A stretch of 64,000 nt of DNA from Phycisphaera sp. (GTDB lineage: Bacteria; Planctomycetota; Phycisphaerae; Phycisphaerales; UBA1924). The stretch spans positions 2,351,205 to 2,415,204 of the forward strand of contig CP098402.1 of NCBI GenBank assembly GCA_025916675.1, in the 5' to 3' direction. The position numbers and the translations under genes were made by a program. The notes below the pieces were generated by a model that saw nothing but the letters and a program-made list of their open reading frames with translations, did not search any database and was not told where the DNA came from. Numbering within the stretch: position 1 is the first letter of the stretch; each line of letters begins with the position of its first letter. This document shows positions 10,283 through 18,717 of the stretch, piece by piece.

Positions 10283-10618
10283 TCATTGGGCCTCGAAGTA
10301 CGACAGGCCGATCACCGGCGGCTGGTCCATCTCCAACCGGCGCCAGTTGACGAACGCCGCGCCGTCCACCATCGCGCGGAACATCTCGGGTGACCGACGC
10401 GACCACGCGGCGGCGTGATCGATGTGCAGCGTGAGGACCTCAGGCGGCTCCACGTGGACGGTTGTCATGCCATCGGCGGGCTCGTCCAGGCTGGTCAGGC
10501 AATCGATCCATGCGGCCATGTTGCGTCCGTAGAAGCCCGGGAACCCCAGCAGTTCGGCGAACACGTTGTGGAACGAGTTCCAGTCGGTGATGCGGTCGGC
10601 ATCGAGTCGGAGCACCAT
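10283..10618 (-). CDS. Barstar-family protein (ribonuclease inhibitor-like)
   Basis: The 111-residue protein matches the barstar family in length and in its signature: a helix with FHNVFAELLGFPGFYG, then RNMAAWIDCLTSL, a beta strand, and a hydrophobic C-terminal strand. Barstar binds and blocks the secreted ribonuclease barnase in Bacillus; many distant homologues are orphans or immunity proteins. The start at ATG 10618 is chosen because the longer frame upstream runs into the 21-bp repeat tract. No barnase-like or polymorphic toxin gene is visible on either side. Its partner is therefore unknown. Confidence 0.8.
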   Translation of the reverse strand: MVLRLDADRITDWNSFHNVFAELLGFPGFYGRNMAAWIDCLTSLDEPADGMTTVHVEPPEVLTLHIDHAAAWSRRSPEMFRAMVDGAAFVNWRRLEMDQPPVIGLSYFEAQ

Positions 10619-10841
10619 CGCCGCCGTTCCTCCCCGCCCCAGACAACCAGGGCGAGCGTCGCTTCCCGATCGGACCCCATCGGTGGCGCCCAGGGGGACA
10701 ATGTACCCCACGAGCGACGCCAGAACGAGTGCGAGGGCGTCTGGCCCAGACGGCCGGGACCGCCCGAGGGCCACGACGAGAGCCCCAAAACCCCCATCCC
10801 ACGCCCGAAGAGCCCCTCCCCGTACATCCTGAACCGGTCCC

Positions 10842-11010
10842 AACGCGTCCTGGCCCCCTGGAAACGCTGTCCCGACCCCCGGGACAGCGTTCCCGACCTC
10901 CGAGGACGCGTCCGGCCGCCCCAAGAACGCGTCCGCACCCCCCATCGACGCGTCCGCGCGGGCCGGCGACGCATTCTCGCGCTCGCTCGGCGCATCCGCT
11001 CAAGCCGGCC
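10842..11010. repeat. Degenerate 21-bp tandem repeat, eight units
   Basis: The core GCGTCC or GCATCC recurs at exactly 21-base spacing, with the first core base at 10845, 10866 (variant), 10887, 10908, 10929, 10950, 10971 and 10992. Flanking bases are C-rich (CCCCC or CCGGC) in most units. Weaker copies can be seen upstream at 10803 and 10824. The period of seven codons gives heptapeptide-looking translations in all frames, but there is no start, ribosome-binding site or conserved product that would make it a gene. Confidence 0.8.
10863..10891. repeat. Perfect inverted repeat inside the 21-bp tract
   Basis: Arms of 12 bp (AACGCTGTCCCG at 10863-10874 and CGGGACAGCGTT at 10880-10891) flank a 5-base C-rich loop. 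No T-run follows on either strand, so it is not a standard terminator. It arises where units two and three of the tandem array meet in mirrored form. Confidence 0.75.
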
Positions 11011-11092
11011 CCGGATCGTGCCGACCATGGAACAGGCCGCCCGCATCGGGCCGGGCGGCGGTCGGGTGTCACCGTGCGGCGGAGCTTCGGCA

Positions 11093-11791
11093 ATGGCCAG
11101 GCGGGCGAAGAAGGGCGAGGCGGCGTTCCTCTTGCAATGCCGCATGCTGGCCGATCGCTGGAACGCCATCGACCCCGCGGACATCGGCATGACGCCACAG
11201 ACCGTGGGGGCCTTCGACGAGAAGCAGGCCGGGGCCCGTGACGCCGCCCAGGCGGTGCGGCGGGCCCAAGCGGCGCTCGACGCGGCGATGCACGACAAGC
11301 GCACCGCGGTCGCGGAGCTGCGCGCGAGCTTCGGCGCCGCGACGGGCACCATCGACGCCTACGCCAAGACCACTGGTGACCCCGATGTGTACGCCACCGC
11401 TCTCATCGCGCCGCCCGAGAAGCCCGGCGCGCGGCCCGCCCCGCCCACGCCGCAGCTCGAGCGCGTGCGCACGCTGGCGTACGGCCCCATCGAGCTGCGC
11501 TTCACGCCCTGCGGCGAGCGCGTCTTCTACGACATCCAGCGGAGCGTGGTCCCGCTCGAAGGGCCGCGGACGCCCTGGGAGCACGTCACCAGCACGGGCC
11601 ACCAGCGCGTGCGCGACCGCAGGGTGCCGCGGGGCGTCGCCACCGTGCTCTACCGCGTGCGGGCGCACCGGACCTCGGGCCGCGCGAGCGCCTGGAGCAA
11701 CCCGGTCACCGTCGAGTTTGGCTGCCGGGCGGGCGAGGGGATCGGTGCGGTGCCGATGCCCCGCGCGTCGTCGGGACGCGGGGCGGCATAA
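11093..11791 (+). CDS. Hypothetical protein with coiled-coil-like middle and beta-rich C-terminus
   Basis: The 232-residue protein starts with basic residues, with no signal peptide. Residues about 40-90 are Ala/Gln/Arg/Glu-rich and likely a long helix. The second half has the pattern of a fibronectin-type or Ig-like strand module (RTLAYGPIELRF, VPRGVATVLYRVRAHRTSG, SAWSNPVTVEF), where the alternating hydrophobics and the closing RTSGRASAWSNPV are typical of a FnIII F-G strand pair. I do not recognise a specific family. The start at 11093 is the first ATG after the repeat tract. Confidence 0.6.
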   Translation: MARRAKKGEAAFLLQCRMLADRWNAIDPADIGMTPQTVGAFDEKQAGARDAAQAVRRAQAALDAAMHDKRTAVAELRASFGAATGTIDAYAKTTGDPDVYATALIAPPEKPGARPAPPTPQLERVRTLAYGPIELRFTPCGERVFYDIQRSVVPLEGPRTPWEHVTSTGHQRVRDRRVPRGVATVLYRVRAHRTSGRASAWSNPVTVEFGCRAGEGIGAVPMPRASSGRGAA

Positions 11792-11869
11792 AGCCGCGTC
11801 CACGCCGAAACGCCCACCATCGCCATCCCGTATCCTCACGCGGCGGCACGGCCTGCCGGAGGAGAGACC

Positions 11870-13987
11870 ATGCGTACGAATCTCACAAGCCGCCCGGCGG
11901 CGGCCCTGATCGGTCTCAATCTGCTTCTGGGGTCCGCCACCCCGCCCGCCGCGGCCCAGGACACCCGCAGCGCCCTGTGCCAGGCGGGGGCCTACGTCGA
12001 AGCGATCCTCGTCCCACCCACGCCCGTTGCCGAGCTCGTCCGCGACGGCCGGTACCTGCTCGCGCCCGGCGAGGACTGGCGCGTCATCGACGCCAGCGAC
12101 CCGACCGACCTGCGGCTGGTCGCCAACCTCGACCTGCCCTGGCCGTACAAGGGCGCGAGTGTCGTCGGCCAGACGGCGTGGTCCTACCACGACCGGCTCG
12201 TCGTTTCGATCGACCTGACCGACCCGACCAGCCCCGCCGAGATCGCCGAGCACCGCACCACCGCCCGCATCACCAACCTAGCCCAGGCCGCCCCCTCGGG
12301 GAGCACCGCCGCGGCCGTGCTGGCGGTGGCCTCCGACCAGCAGCGCGTGGAGCTGTACGACGCCACCGACCCGACCGCGCTGCCGCTGCTGGGCGACGTT
12401 GAGCTGCCCGGCGCGTTCCTGCTCGCCGCGGCCGGCGACCTGCTGCACGTCCTGACCACCGACGGCGTGCTCGAGATCCTAAATATCGCCGATCCGACTG
12501 GCCCGCGACCGCTCGCCTCGCTGCCGTTCGGGGCGCAAGCGCGCACCATCGAGGTGCACGGCACCACCGTGTACATCGGCTGTGACGACCCGGGCCTGCT
12601 GGTGGTCGACGCGAGCGATCCAACAAGCCCGGAGATCGTCGGCACGCTCGACGCACCCGACTGCCGCTCGATCGTGCGGCGCGGCGGCACGCTGCTGATC
12701 GAGTCGGCCGAGCCCGGCCAGTTGCCCGACGGCCGCCGCGCGCTGCGCGTGCTCGACGCGGGCGACCCGGCCGACCTGCGCACGCTCCGCGCGTACACCT
12801 CGGCCGGCTCGGGCGGCCCGGTGCTGATCGGCCAGTACGCCGTCCTGACCGGCCGCGGGCTGGCCACCCTTGATCTCTCCGACTCGGGGGTCGGCTCGGA
12901 GCGCTCGATCGCCACGACCACGCGCGGGCCGGTGGCGCGCACGCTGGTCGCCTCGGGCTCGTACCTCTACGCCAGCGTGACCGGCGACCCCCCGGGCATC
13001 CTGGTGGTCGACGCGACCGATCCCGCCGCCGCCGAGTTCGTGCGCGACATACCTATGGACGACGCGGCGGGCGCGATGGCCGCCGACGACGACACGCTCG
13101 CGCTCGGCCTGCCCGACCGCCTGGAGCTGTGGAGCCTGGCCGACCGCGCCAACCCGGTGCTCGCCTCGTCGCTGATGACCGGCGACGAGGTCACCGCCTT
13201 CGCAATCGACGGCGACCGGCTGTATGCGGCGGTCCGATGCACGGGCCGCATCGCGATCCTGGACATCGCCGACCCCGCCGCCCCTCGCGTGCTGGGCCAG
13301 GTCATCGACCCGGGCTGCCCCGAAGTCATGGCCGCCTCGGGCGACCTGCTGGCCATGCACACGCGGACCGACCGCGAGATCGTCGTCTTCGACGTCTCGA
13401 ACCCCGCCACGCCCATTGAGCTGGCTCGGTACCCCACCGCCGCCGTGGCCGGGGGCATGGTGCTGTCGGGCGACCTGCTCTACGCGGTCGTGCAGTTGCA
13501 GATCGACGTCATCGACCTCTCCGATCCCACCGCACCGGTGGTCATCGGCCAGAGCGAGATGCTGACCGCCAACGACCACCTGCTGTCGCGCCGCGGCGAC
13601 GTGCTGATCAGCCACGACCGGCTCGACCGCCGCCTGCAGTTCTGGTCCATCGCCGACCCCGCCCAGCCGGTCTACGCCGGCGCGATCCACCAGCCCAACA
13701 CCGTCGGCGTGGCCTGGATCGGCGATGGGGCTGGTGGCGGCGAGGGCGACACGTTCGCCCTGCTCGAAACGACGTTCCACGAGACGGTCCGGCTCCACGA
13801 CTTCTCGCCGTGCGTGCGCTGCCCGGCCGACCTGGGCGGCGACGGCCGGCTGAACGTCTTCGACTTCCTCGAATTCATCAACCGTTTCAACCGCGGCGAC
13901 CCGAGCGCCGACTACGACGACAGCGGCGACGCAAACCTGAACGACTACCTTCGATACCAGACGTTGTTCGATCAGGGCTGCCTGTAG
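11870..13987 (+). CDS. Secreted LVIVD-type beta-propeller protein with dockerin-like tail
   Basis: The 705-residue protein has a signal peptide (residues 1-30, ending PPAAAQ). The body consists of about a dozen repeats of roughly 42 residues with the core VVDASDPTSPEIVGT or ILDIADPAAPRVLGQ. This is the LVIVD pattern of surface beta-propellers in bacteria and archaea. The last 55 residues start with CVRCPADLGGDG, carry FDFLEFINRF and LNDYLRYQTLFDQGC, and match the tails of three other proteins here, though more divergent. The ATG follows GGAGGAGAG by four bases. It is probably an exported, surface-displayed binding protein; ligand unknown. Confidence 0.85.
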   Translation: MRTNLTSRPAAALIGLNLLLGSATPPAAAQDTRSALCQAGAYVEAILVPPTPVAELVRDGRYLLAPGEDWRVIDASDPTDLRLVANLDLPWPYKGASVVGQTAWSYHDRLVVSIDLTDPTSPAEIAEHRTTARITNLAQAAPSGSTAAAVLAVASDQQRVELYDATDPTALPLLGDVELPGAFLLAAAGDLLHVLTTDGVLEILNIADPTGPRPLASLPFGAQARTIEVHGTTVYIGCDDPGLLVVDASDPTSPEIVGTLDAPDCRSIVRRGGTLLIESAEPGQLPDGRRALRVLDAGDPADLRTLRAYTSAGSGGPVLIGQYAVLTGRGLATLDLSDSGVGSERSIATTTRGPVARTLVASGSYLYASVTGDPPGILVVDATDPAAAEFVRDIPMDDAAGAMAADDDTLALGLPDRLELWSLADRANPVLASSLMTGDEVTAFAIDGDRLYAAVRCTGRIAILDIADPAAPRVLGQVIDPGCPEVMAASGDLLAMHTRTDREIVVFDVSNPATPIELARYPTAAVAGGMVLSGDLLYAVVQLQIDVIDLSDPTAPVVIGQSEMLTANDHLLSRRGDVLISHDRLDRRLQFWSIADPAQPVYAGAIHQPNTVGVAWIGDGAGGGEGDTFALLETTFHETVRLHDFSPCVRCPADLGGDGRLNVFDFLEFINRFNRGDPSADYDDSGDANLNDYLRYQTLFDQGCL

Positions 13988-13999
13988 GTCGGCGGCCCA

Positions 14000-14467
14000 T
14001 CACCCATCTCGCAGCGAGAGGCCGAGCCCCTCGAACACGACACGAAGCTCGATCCCCGTCGAGAACAGGAAGCGATGCTCGAAGGCCCCCTCGGCCAGGT
14101 GCGCTTCCCAGTAGCCCAGGTCGCCGTAGCCGGTGGGGCCGGGCAGGGCGGGGGCGTCGCTCTGCGTGCTGTGGAAGGAGCGCACGCCGGTGTAGCCAAG
14201 CGTGAACCGGCGGGCGCCGCCGCTCCCATCATCGCCGTCGAGCACCAGCGTGAGCGTGTGTGCCGCCGCGTCAATGCCCAGCGAGACGAGCCGGGCGTCG
14301 TGGATCGACACGCCTTCGTCCGGCTCACCCTCCAGCCGCAGCACGTCGGCCGGCAAGCGGTCGCGAATCGTGTCGAGGTGGGCTCGGTAGGCGTTGGAGG
14401 CATCGTTGGGGTTTGGGCCATTCGGGTTCTGCCCGCCCCACCACCAGCCGAAGGTGAAGAACTTCAA
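14000..14467 (-). CDS. Hypothetical protein, second of a two-gene unit
   Basis: The 155-residue protein begins MKFFTFGWWWGGQ and is followed by an Asn/Pro-rich turn and a soluble alpha/beta-looking sequence with aromatic pairs (GDLGYWEAHLAEGAFEHRFLFS). It has no signal peptide or membrane segment. It overlaps the upstream gene by the four bases TCAT/ATGA at 14464-14467, so both are read from one transcript. I do not recognise it. Small paired unknown proteins of this kind sometimes act as immunity or contact-system proteins, but nothing here proves that. Confidence 0.6.
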   Translation of the reverse strand: MKFFTFGWWWGGQNPNGPNPNDASNAYRAHLDTIRDRLPADVLRLEGEPDEGVSIHDARLVSLGIDAAAHTLTLVLDGDDGSGGARRFTLGYTGVRSFHSTQSDAPALPGPTGYGDLGYWEAHLAEGAFEHRFLFSTGIELRVVFEGLGLSLRDG

Positions 14468-14988
14468 GACCCATCTCCGAGCAGCCGCCGCCTCAGCTCG
14501 TCGGTGAGGTCGAACCCCGCCGCGTCATCCGTGTAGCAACTCCCATCGTCGCAGGCCCATACCAGCCGCGTGCCATCGGGCGAGAGCCTCAGGGCCCAGA
14601 CGTACTCGCCCTTGGACCGGTAGCCCAGTTCCTCGGCGTTCGAGCGGACCAGCGCCGCCCGGTCGGTGGGCTGACGCTGCAACTCCTCGGCGATCACGCG
14701 CGTGAGCATCTCCAAGAAGCCCTCGGGCGACGTGGTCGACGGAGCTTGATTCGCCCGATGCTGCGCCCGCGCGAATGCGGGCGGATAGCGACGCACCGAC
14801 TCGAGCAGGGCCGACAGCTCGGCGTCGGCGGCGAACGGACGCAGGGGTTCGGGATCTTCGCACGAGACATCGACCACCGCGATGGCGTGGCGCAGCGAGA
14901 ACATGACGAGGAAGCCATCGTCCTCGTTCGGCAATTGGGGCCACCAGACGTCCTGGACGTAGTGGATCCATGGAACGACGACGTGCAT
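14464..14988 (-). CDS. Hypothetical soluble protein, first of a two-gene unit
   Basis: A protein of 174 residues from the ATG at 14988; in-frame alternatives are an ATG at 15018 and a TTG further upstream, and none has a clear ribosome-binding site. The sequence is Glu/Arg/Ala-rich with aromatic N-terminal strands (MHVVVPWIHYVQDVWWP). It has no signal peptide, membrane segment or known catalytic motif. It runs directly into the downstream unknown gene with a four-base overlap. Function unknown. Confidence 0.6.
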   Translation of the reverse strand: MHVVVPWIHYVQDVWWPQLPNEDDGFLVMFSLRHAIAVVDVSCEDPEPLRPFAADAELSALLESVRRYPPAFARAQHRANQAPSTTSPEGFLEMLTRVIAEELQRQPTDRAALVRSNAEELGYRSKGEYVWALRLSPDGTRLVWACDDGSCYTDDAAGFDLTDELRRRLLGDGS

Positions 14989-15339
14989 GCGAGAAGTGTA
15001 CGGAGTGAGCCGGCTCATACTCACACCCCACAACACCCAACACGCCCAGCTTCACCCACCTGGGCGTCCGAAAGCCGGGAAGGTTCTCCAACACTGCGTT
15101 CCAGGCTTCGGACGGGACCCGATGGGCCCCTCGGGGACGGCGCAGCCGGGATGGCCACGCCCTCTCTCTCCCGATCGTGCGCGGGCGGCGTTGAGCGACG
15201 CGGCCCGCGGATCGTCCGGATCCTCTTCGGTTCGCGCAGCCACGACCCACCAACACAACATCAGAATCGCGCACAAGGTTACCTAACTTCCGCACTGCGC
15301 GGCCCAGTTTGTCCAAACCCGGCCGGTACACTTGGCCCG
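14989..15339. other. Intergenic region without supported gene
   Basis: This 351-bp gap lies between divergent genes. A short minus-strand frame near 15052-15276 has no ribosome-binding site or recognisable product and is not called. The central part is GC-rich with several short palindromes. Promoters for both flanking genes should lie here, but I see no consensus -35/-10 pair that I would defend. Confidence 0.5.
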
Positions 15340-17052
15340 ATGCCATCGCCCAACCCCGAACCTGCTCTTTCGGCCACCCCCCGCCGACACGACCTCGACG
15401 CCCTGCGCGCCATGGCCATGCTGCTGGGCATCGTCCTCCACGCCGCCCTCAGCTTCTTTGATACGCCAATCTGGCCGGTGCAAGACCGCAGCCGCGCGCC
15501 GGCGCTCGGCCTGGTCGTCATGGCCATCCACGGCTTCCGCATGCCGCTGTTCTTCCTGCTCAGCGGCTACTTCACCGCCATGCTGGCCCAGCGCCGTGGG
15601 CTGGCTGGCCTGCTCTCGCACCGTGCGAAGCGCATCGCGCTGCCGCTGGCGGTCGGCATGGTCACCGTCGTGCCGCTGGTGTGGGGCGTGTCGATCTGGG
15701 CCCAGTCGAGCGCCACGACGCCCACGAGCAAGACCGCAGAGGGCGCACCCGCCACTGATCTGGACATCTGGACCGCCGCCGCTGTCGGCAACATCGACGC
15801 CCTGCGCCGCCACCACGAGGACGGCTCCGATCCCAACGCGCTCGACCCGACCTATCGCATGAACCCGCTGGCCTGGGCGGTCGTCGGCGACCAGCCCGAC
15901 GCGGTGACCCACTTACTCGAAGCCGGGGCCGACCCCGCCGCGGCGTACGGCGACGGCAACACGCCGCTGCATACCGCCTGCTTCTTCGGCAGGGCCGACG
16001 CGGCAAAACGGCTCATCGACGCCGGCGCCCCCGTTAACGTGCGCAGCCCGGCAGGCGAGACCCCCGCCGACACGATGCGCCACGGCAAGGGCACGACCGA
16101 CTTCATCGCCGGCCTGCTGCGCATCTCGGTCGACTTCGAGCAGGTCCAGGCCGGCCGCGAGGAGATCCGGGCGATCCTGGCCGCGGGCCCGACGCCCGTC
16201 GACACCAGCCCGCCGCCAAACCAACTGATCCGCCTCGTGAAGGGCCTGCTGTTCGACTTCCCGGTGTTCCACCACCTGTGGTTCTTGTGGTTCCTGTGCT
16301 GGCTCGTGCCGGGGTATGCGCTTGTGGCCCTCTTGATTCGGCCATTCAAGGGCATCCGCCTGCCACGCGCGATCACCGTCTTCGCGTCTCCGCCCGCTTG
16401 CCTGCTCTGGCTCGTGCCGCTCACGATGCTCGCCCAGTGGCCCATGAACGCCGGCGGCACGCAGGTCGGCTTCGGCCCGGATACCTCGGCCGGGCTGCTG
16501 CCCATCCCCCGCGTGCTGGCGTACTACGCGATCTTCTTTGGCGCCGGCGCCATGCTCTACACCGCGCGCGGCGCGACCGCCCGCCTCGGCCGGGGCTGGT
16601 GGCTCACGCTCCCCCTGGCCATCGCCGTGCTCGTGCCAGCGATGTCGCTGTGCCTGAAGACCCCCTGGCCGCCGGCGCTCGCCCAGGCCCTGGCCGGGCA
16701 CGCGACGACCGTCCACGTCCTGGCGGTCGCTGGCCAATCGCTCTACGCATGGCTCATGATCTTCGGCCTCATCGGCCTGCTCGAGTGCGCCCTCAGCCGG
16801 GAACGGGTCGGCGTGACCGGGGGCGTGCGTTACCTGTCCGACGCGTCCTACTGGCTCTACGTCGCCCACCTGCCGCTCATCATCGCCGCCCAGATCCTGG
16901 TGCGCAACCTCGACCTGCCCGCGGCGGTCAAGCTGCCACTCATCGTGCTCATCACGACCGGAGTGCTGCTCGCGAGCTACCAGCTCATGGTGCGATACAC
17001 GGCGATCGGGCGGATGCTGAACGGGCCGCGGACGCGTCGCACGGGGCCATAG
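15340..17052 (+). CDS. OpgC/acyltransferase-3 membrane protein with inserted ankyrin repeats
   Basis: A 570-residue protein. Residues 15-120 are the start of an acyltransferase-3 membrane domain: DLDALRAMAMLLGIVLHAA with the conserved His34, then FRMPLFFLLSGY. From about residue 140 to 245 there is a soluble block of about three ankyrin repeats (DLDIWTAAAVGNIDALRRH, NPLAWAVVGDQPDAVTHLL, GNTPLHTACFFGRADAAKRL). The membrane domain then resumes with HHLWFLWFL near residue 311 and continues through about eight more hydrophobic segments. HxxFLWFL is typical of OpgC/MdoC-type transferases that put acyl groups on periplasmic glucans. The insert sits between the first membrane segments and the rest, so it probably projects on one side as a protein-binding domain. 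Substrate not known. Confidence 0.8.
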   Translation: MPSPNPEPALSATPRRHDLDALRAMAMLLGIVLHAALSFFDTPIWPVQDRSRAPALGLVVMAIHGFRMPLFFLLSGYFTAMLAQRRGLAGLLSHRAKRIALPLAVGMVTVVPLVWGVSIWAQSSATTPTSKTAEGAPATDLDIWTAAAVGNIDALRRHHEDGSDPNALDPTYRMNPLAWAVVGDQPDAVTHLLEAGADPAAAYGDGNTPLHTACFFGRADAAKRLIDAGAPVNVRSPAGETPADTMRHGKGTTDFIAGLLRISVDFEQVQAGREEIRAILAAGPTPVDTSPPPNQLIRLVKGLLFDFPVFHHLWFLWFLCWLVPGYALVALLIRPFKGIRLPRAITVFASPPACLLWLVPLTMLAQWPMNAGGTQVGFGPDTSAGLLPIPRVLAYYAIFFGAGAMLYTARGATARLGRGWWLTLPLAIAVLVPAMSLCLKTPWPPALAQALAGHATTVHVLAVAGQSLYAWLMIFGLIGLLECALSRERVGVTGGVRYLSDASYWLYVAHLPLIIAAQILVRNLDLPAAVKLPLIVLITTGVLLASYQLMVRYTAIGRMLNGPRTRRTGP

Positions 17053-17069
17053 CCGCGTGCATCGATCGG

Positions 17070-17828
17070 CTATCGACCACCCTCGACCCGAACCCCACAC
17101 CCAAGCAGGGCATCCCGCACCGCCCCCGCCATCGCCAGCGCTCCCGGCGTGTCCCCATGCACGCACAGCGTGTCGAACCGCCCGCTCTGCACGAGCCGCA
17201 CCGCCTGCTCGGCGGCTTCCTGCGCATCGGCCAGCACCGCGCCGGGCTGGTCCCGGGGGATAAGCGCACCATCGGCGTACCCACGATCCGCGAACCCCTC
17301 GCGCGCCACGCGCAGGTCCATCTCCGACCACTGCCCGAATCCGGCCGTGTCTGGCAAACCAAAGAACACCAGGTCCGCGAACGGATCGCCCGTGACCTCG
17401 GCAACGGCATCGAGGCACCCGCGCGCCACGGCCTCGGCCGCCTCCGCGTCCGCCATCGCCCGGTGGTACAACGCCCCGTGCGGCTTGGCGTGCGAGAGCG
17501 AGAGCCCCGTCTCCGCCGCCACGCGCGCCAATCGCGCGACCTGCTCGCGGCACAACGCGTAGATGGCGCTGGAGTCCAGCCCCAGTTCGCGCCGCCCGAA
17601 TCCCTCGACATCCGCGTACCCCGGATGGGCCCCGAGCCCCGCACCCCGGTCGGCCGCCCGCCTCAGCACGCCGCGCATCAACTCGGGCGACCCCGCGTGC
17701 CCGCCGCAGGCGATGTTGACCGACGACACCACGCCGAGCAATTCGAGATCGCTCTCGAGCAGCTCATCAAGCTCGCCCGCGTCGGCGTTCAGGTCAATCG
17801 CGGGTCCAAGCAGGCTCGCATCGTCCAT
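17070..17828 (-). CDS. pxpA: 5-oxoprolinase subunit A (LamB/YcsF family)
   Basis: PxpA works with PxpB and PxpC to hydrolyse 5-oxoproline (pyroglutamate) to glutamate using ATP. The 252-residue protein has all family hallmarks: DLNADAGE near the N-terminus, NIACGGHAGSP, GAHPGYADVEGFGRR, SHAKPHGALYH and CVHGDTPGAL. The start is set at ATG 17828, four bases after the pxpC stop; an ATG at 17858 would give ten extra residues and overlap pxpC. It is the last gene of a pxpB-pxpC-pxpA operon. Confidence 0.92.
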   Translation of the reverse strand: MDDASLLGPAIDLNADAGELDELLESDLELLGVVSSVNIACGGHAGSPELMRGVLRRAADRGAGLGAHPGYADVEGFGRRELGLDSSAIYALCREQVARLARVAAETGLSLSHAKPHGALYHRAMADAEAAEAVARGCLDAVAEVTGDPFADLVFFGLPDTAGFGQWSEMDLRVAREGFADRGYADGALIPRDQPGAVLADAQEAAEQAVRLVQSGRFDTLCVHGDTPGALAMAGAVRDALLGCGVRVEGGR

Positions 17829-17832
17829 GCTG

Positions 17833-18717
17833 TCACTGTACGGGAGCGATCGCGGCATCGAGAGTCAAACGCTGCTGCACGAGCAGTTCGCGTGCGTCCT
17901 CCCGTCCCACAACTTCGAATCTCACCCACTGCCCGGGCACCAACTGCCCCACCGCCGGCAGGTCGGCAGCGATGACCGTGCCCACGGTCGCGTAGCCGCC
18001 GGTCGTCGGTCCATCGGGACCCAGGATCACCAGTTCGCCCGACGACGGTGCCTGGATGGTGCCGTGCATGACGCCCCGGCTGGGCCCGGTCTCGACGGCG
18101 TTCCCCTCGCCGGCGCGATCGAGGCGTATACCGACACGATCACCCTTCGGCGACACCCTCAACAGCCCGGCGGGCGGCTCGGCTTCGGCACCGTCGGCAA
18201 CCACCCGCAGCACACGACTCCTCGAAGCCAGCTCCAACATCGCGCGGACGTGCGAGGGAAGAGCGCTGGGCCCGCGCATCGCACCGCCAATCGGCAACTC
18301 ATCACCAGCCCCGAGCGACCGGCCTTGCAGCCCTCCAAATCCGGCGCTCGCGAGTGTCGACCGCGAATCCAGCACCATCGGCACATCCAAGCCACCCGCG
18401 ACCGCGAGATACGCCCGGCACAAGCCATCATCTGGGCCAAACTCGATCGACGCACCGGCTTCAAGTTCGATTGCCTCGAACGCCCGGCCCCCGGATGAGC
18501 AGACGACCGCGATGGATCGCATCGCCTCGACCCTCATCCGCCCCATCGCCAATTCGACGCCGGCCGCTCCATCGGCATTGCCCACGACCCGATTCGCTAC
18601 ACGCAACGAAAGTGGGTCAGCCGCGCCACTTGTCGGCACCCCCTCGTGCGCGTGTCCGAGCCGGCCCAGATCCTGCACGCTCGCCACGCCGCTGATCTCA
18701 ACCACGCGGAGGCTCAT
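17833..18717 (-). CDS. pxpC: 5-oxoprolinase subunit C (KipA-like)
   Basis: The 294-residue protein is the biotin-dependent-carboxylase-like domain partner of PxpB. Typical motifs are SVQDLGRLGHAHEGVPTSGA near the N-terminus, ELAMG, GLCRAYLAVAGG, and near the C-terminus SSGELVILGPDGPTTGGYATVG. PxpB and PxpC together form a unit that phosphorylates 5-oxoproline for opening by PxpA. The start ATG at 18717 overlaps the pxpB stop by four bases (ATGA), and the stop lies just before pxpA, showing tight co-translation. Confidence 0.92.
   Translation of the reverse strand: MSLRVVEISGVASVQDLGRLGHAHEGVPTSGAADPLSLRVANRVVGNADGAAGVELAMGRMRVEAMRSIAVVCSSGGRAFEAIELEAGASIEFGPDDGLCRAYLAVAGGLDVPMVLDSRSTLASAGFGGLQGRSLGAGDELPIGGAMRGPSALPSHVRAMLELASRSRVLRVVADGAEAEPPAGLLRVSPKGDRVGIRLDRAGEGNAVETGPSRGVMHGTIQAPSSGELVILGPDGPTTGGYATVGTVIAADLPAVGQLVPGQWVRFEVVGREDARELLVQQRLTLDAAIAPVQ

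Larger units (their letters stand above)
10619..11092 (+). other. Long intergenic region holding a 21-bp tandem repeat tract
   Basis: This 474-bp gap separates the barstar-like gene from the next plus-strand gene. I see no supported gene in it. Open frames run through it on several frames of both strands because its 21-bp period is a multiple of three and it is GC-rich. It contains the repeat tract and a palindrome listed separately. The right end must hold the ribosome-binding region of the gene starting at 11093, but no strong Shine-Dalgarno is visible. Confidence 0.6.

Noticed and set aside
10283-10945. A longer version of the barstar-like protein starting at 10945
   Set aside because: The extra N-terminus is translation of the 21-bp repeat tract and has no barstar similarity; the ATG at 10618 fits the family start.
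15913-17553. A 546-residue minus-strand frame opposite the ankyrin acyltransferase
   Set aside because: Antisense, Arg/Gly/His-rich, spans into pxpA, and lacks any protein-like pattern.
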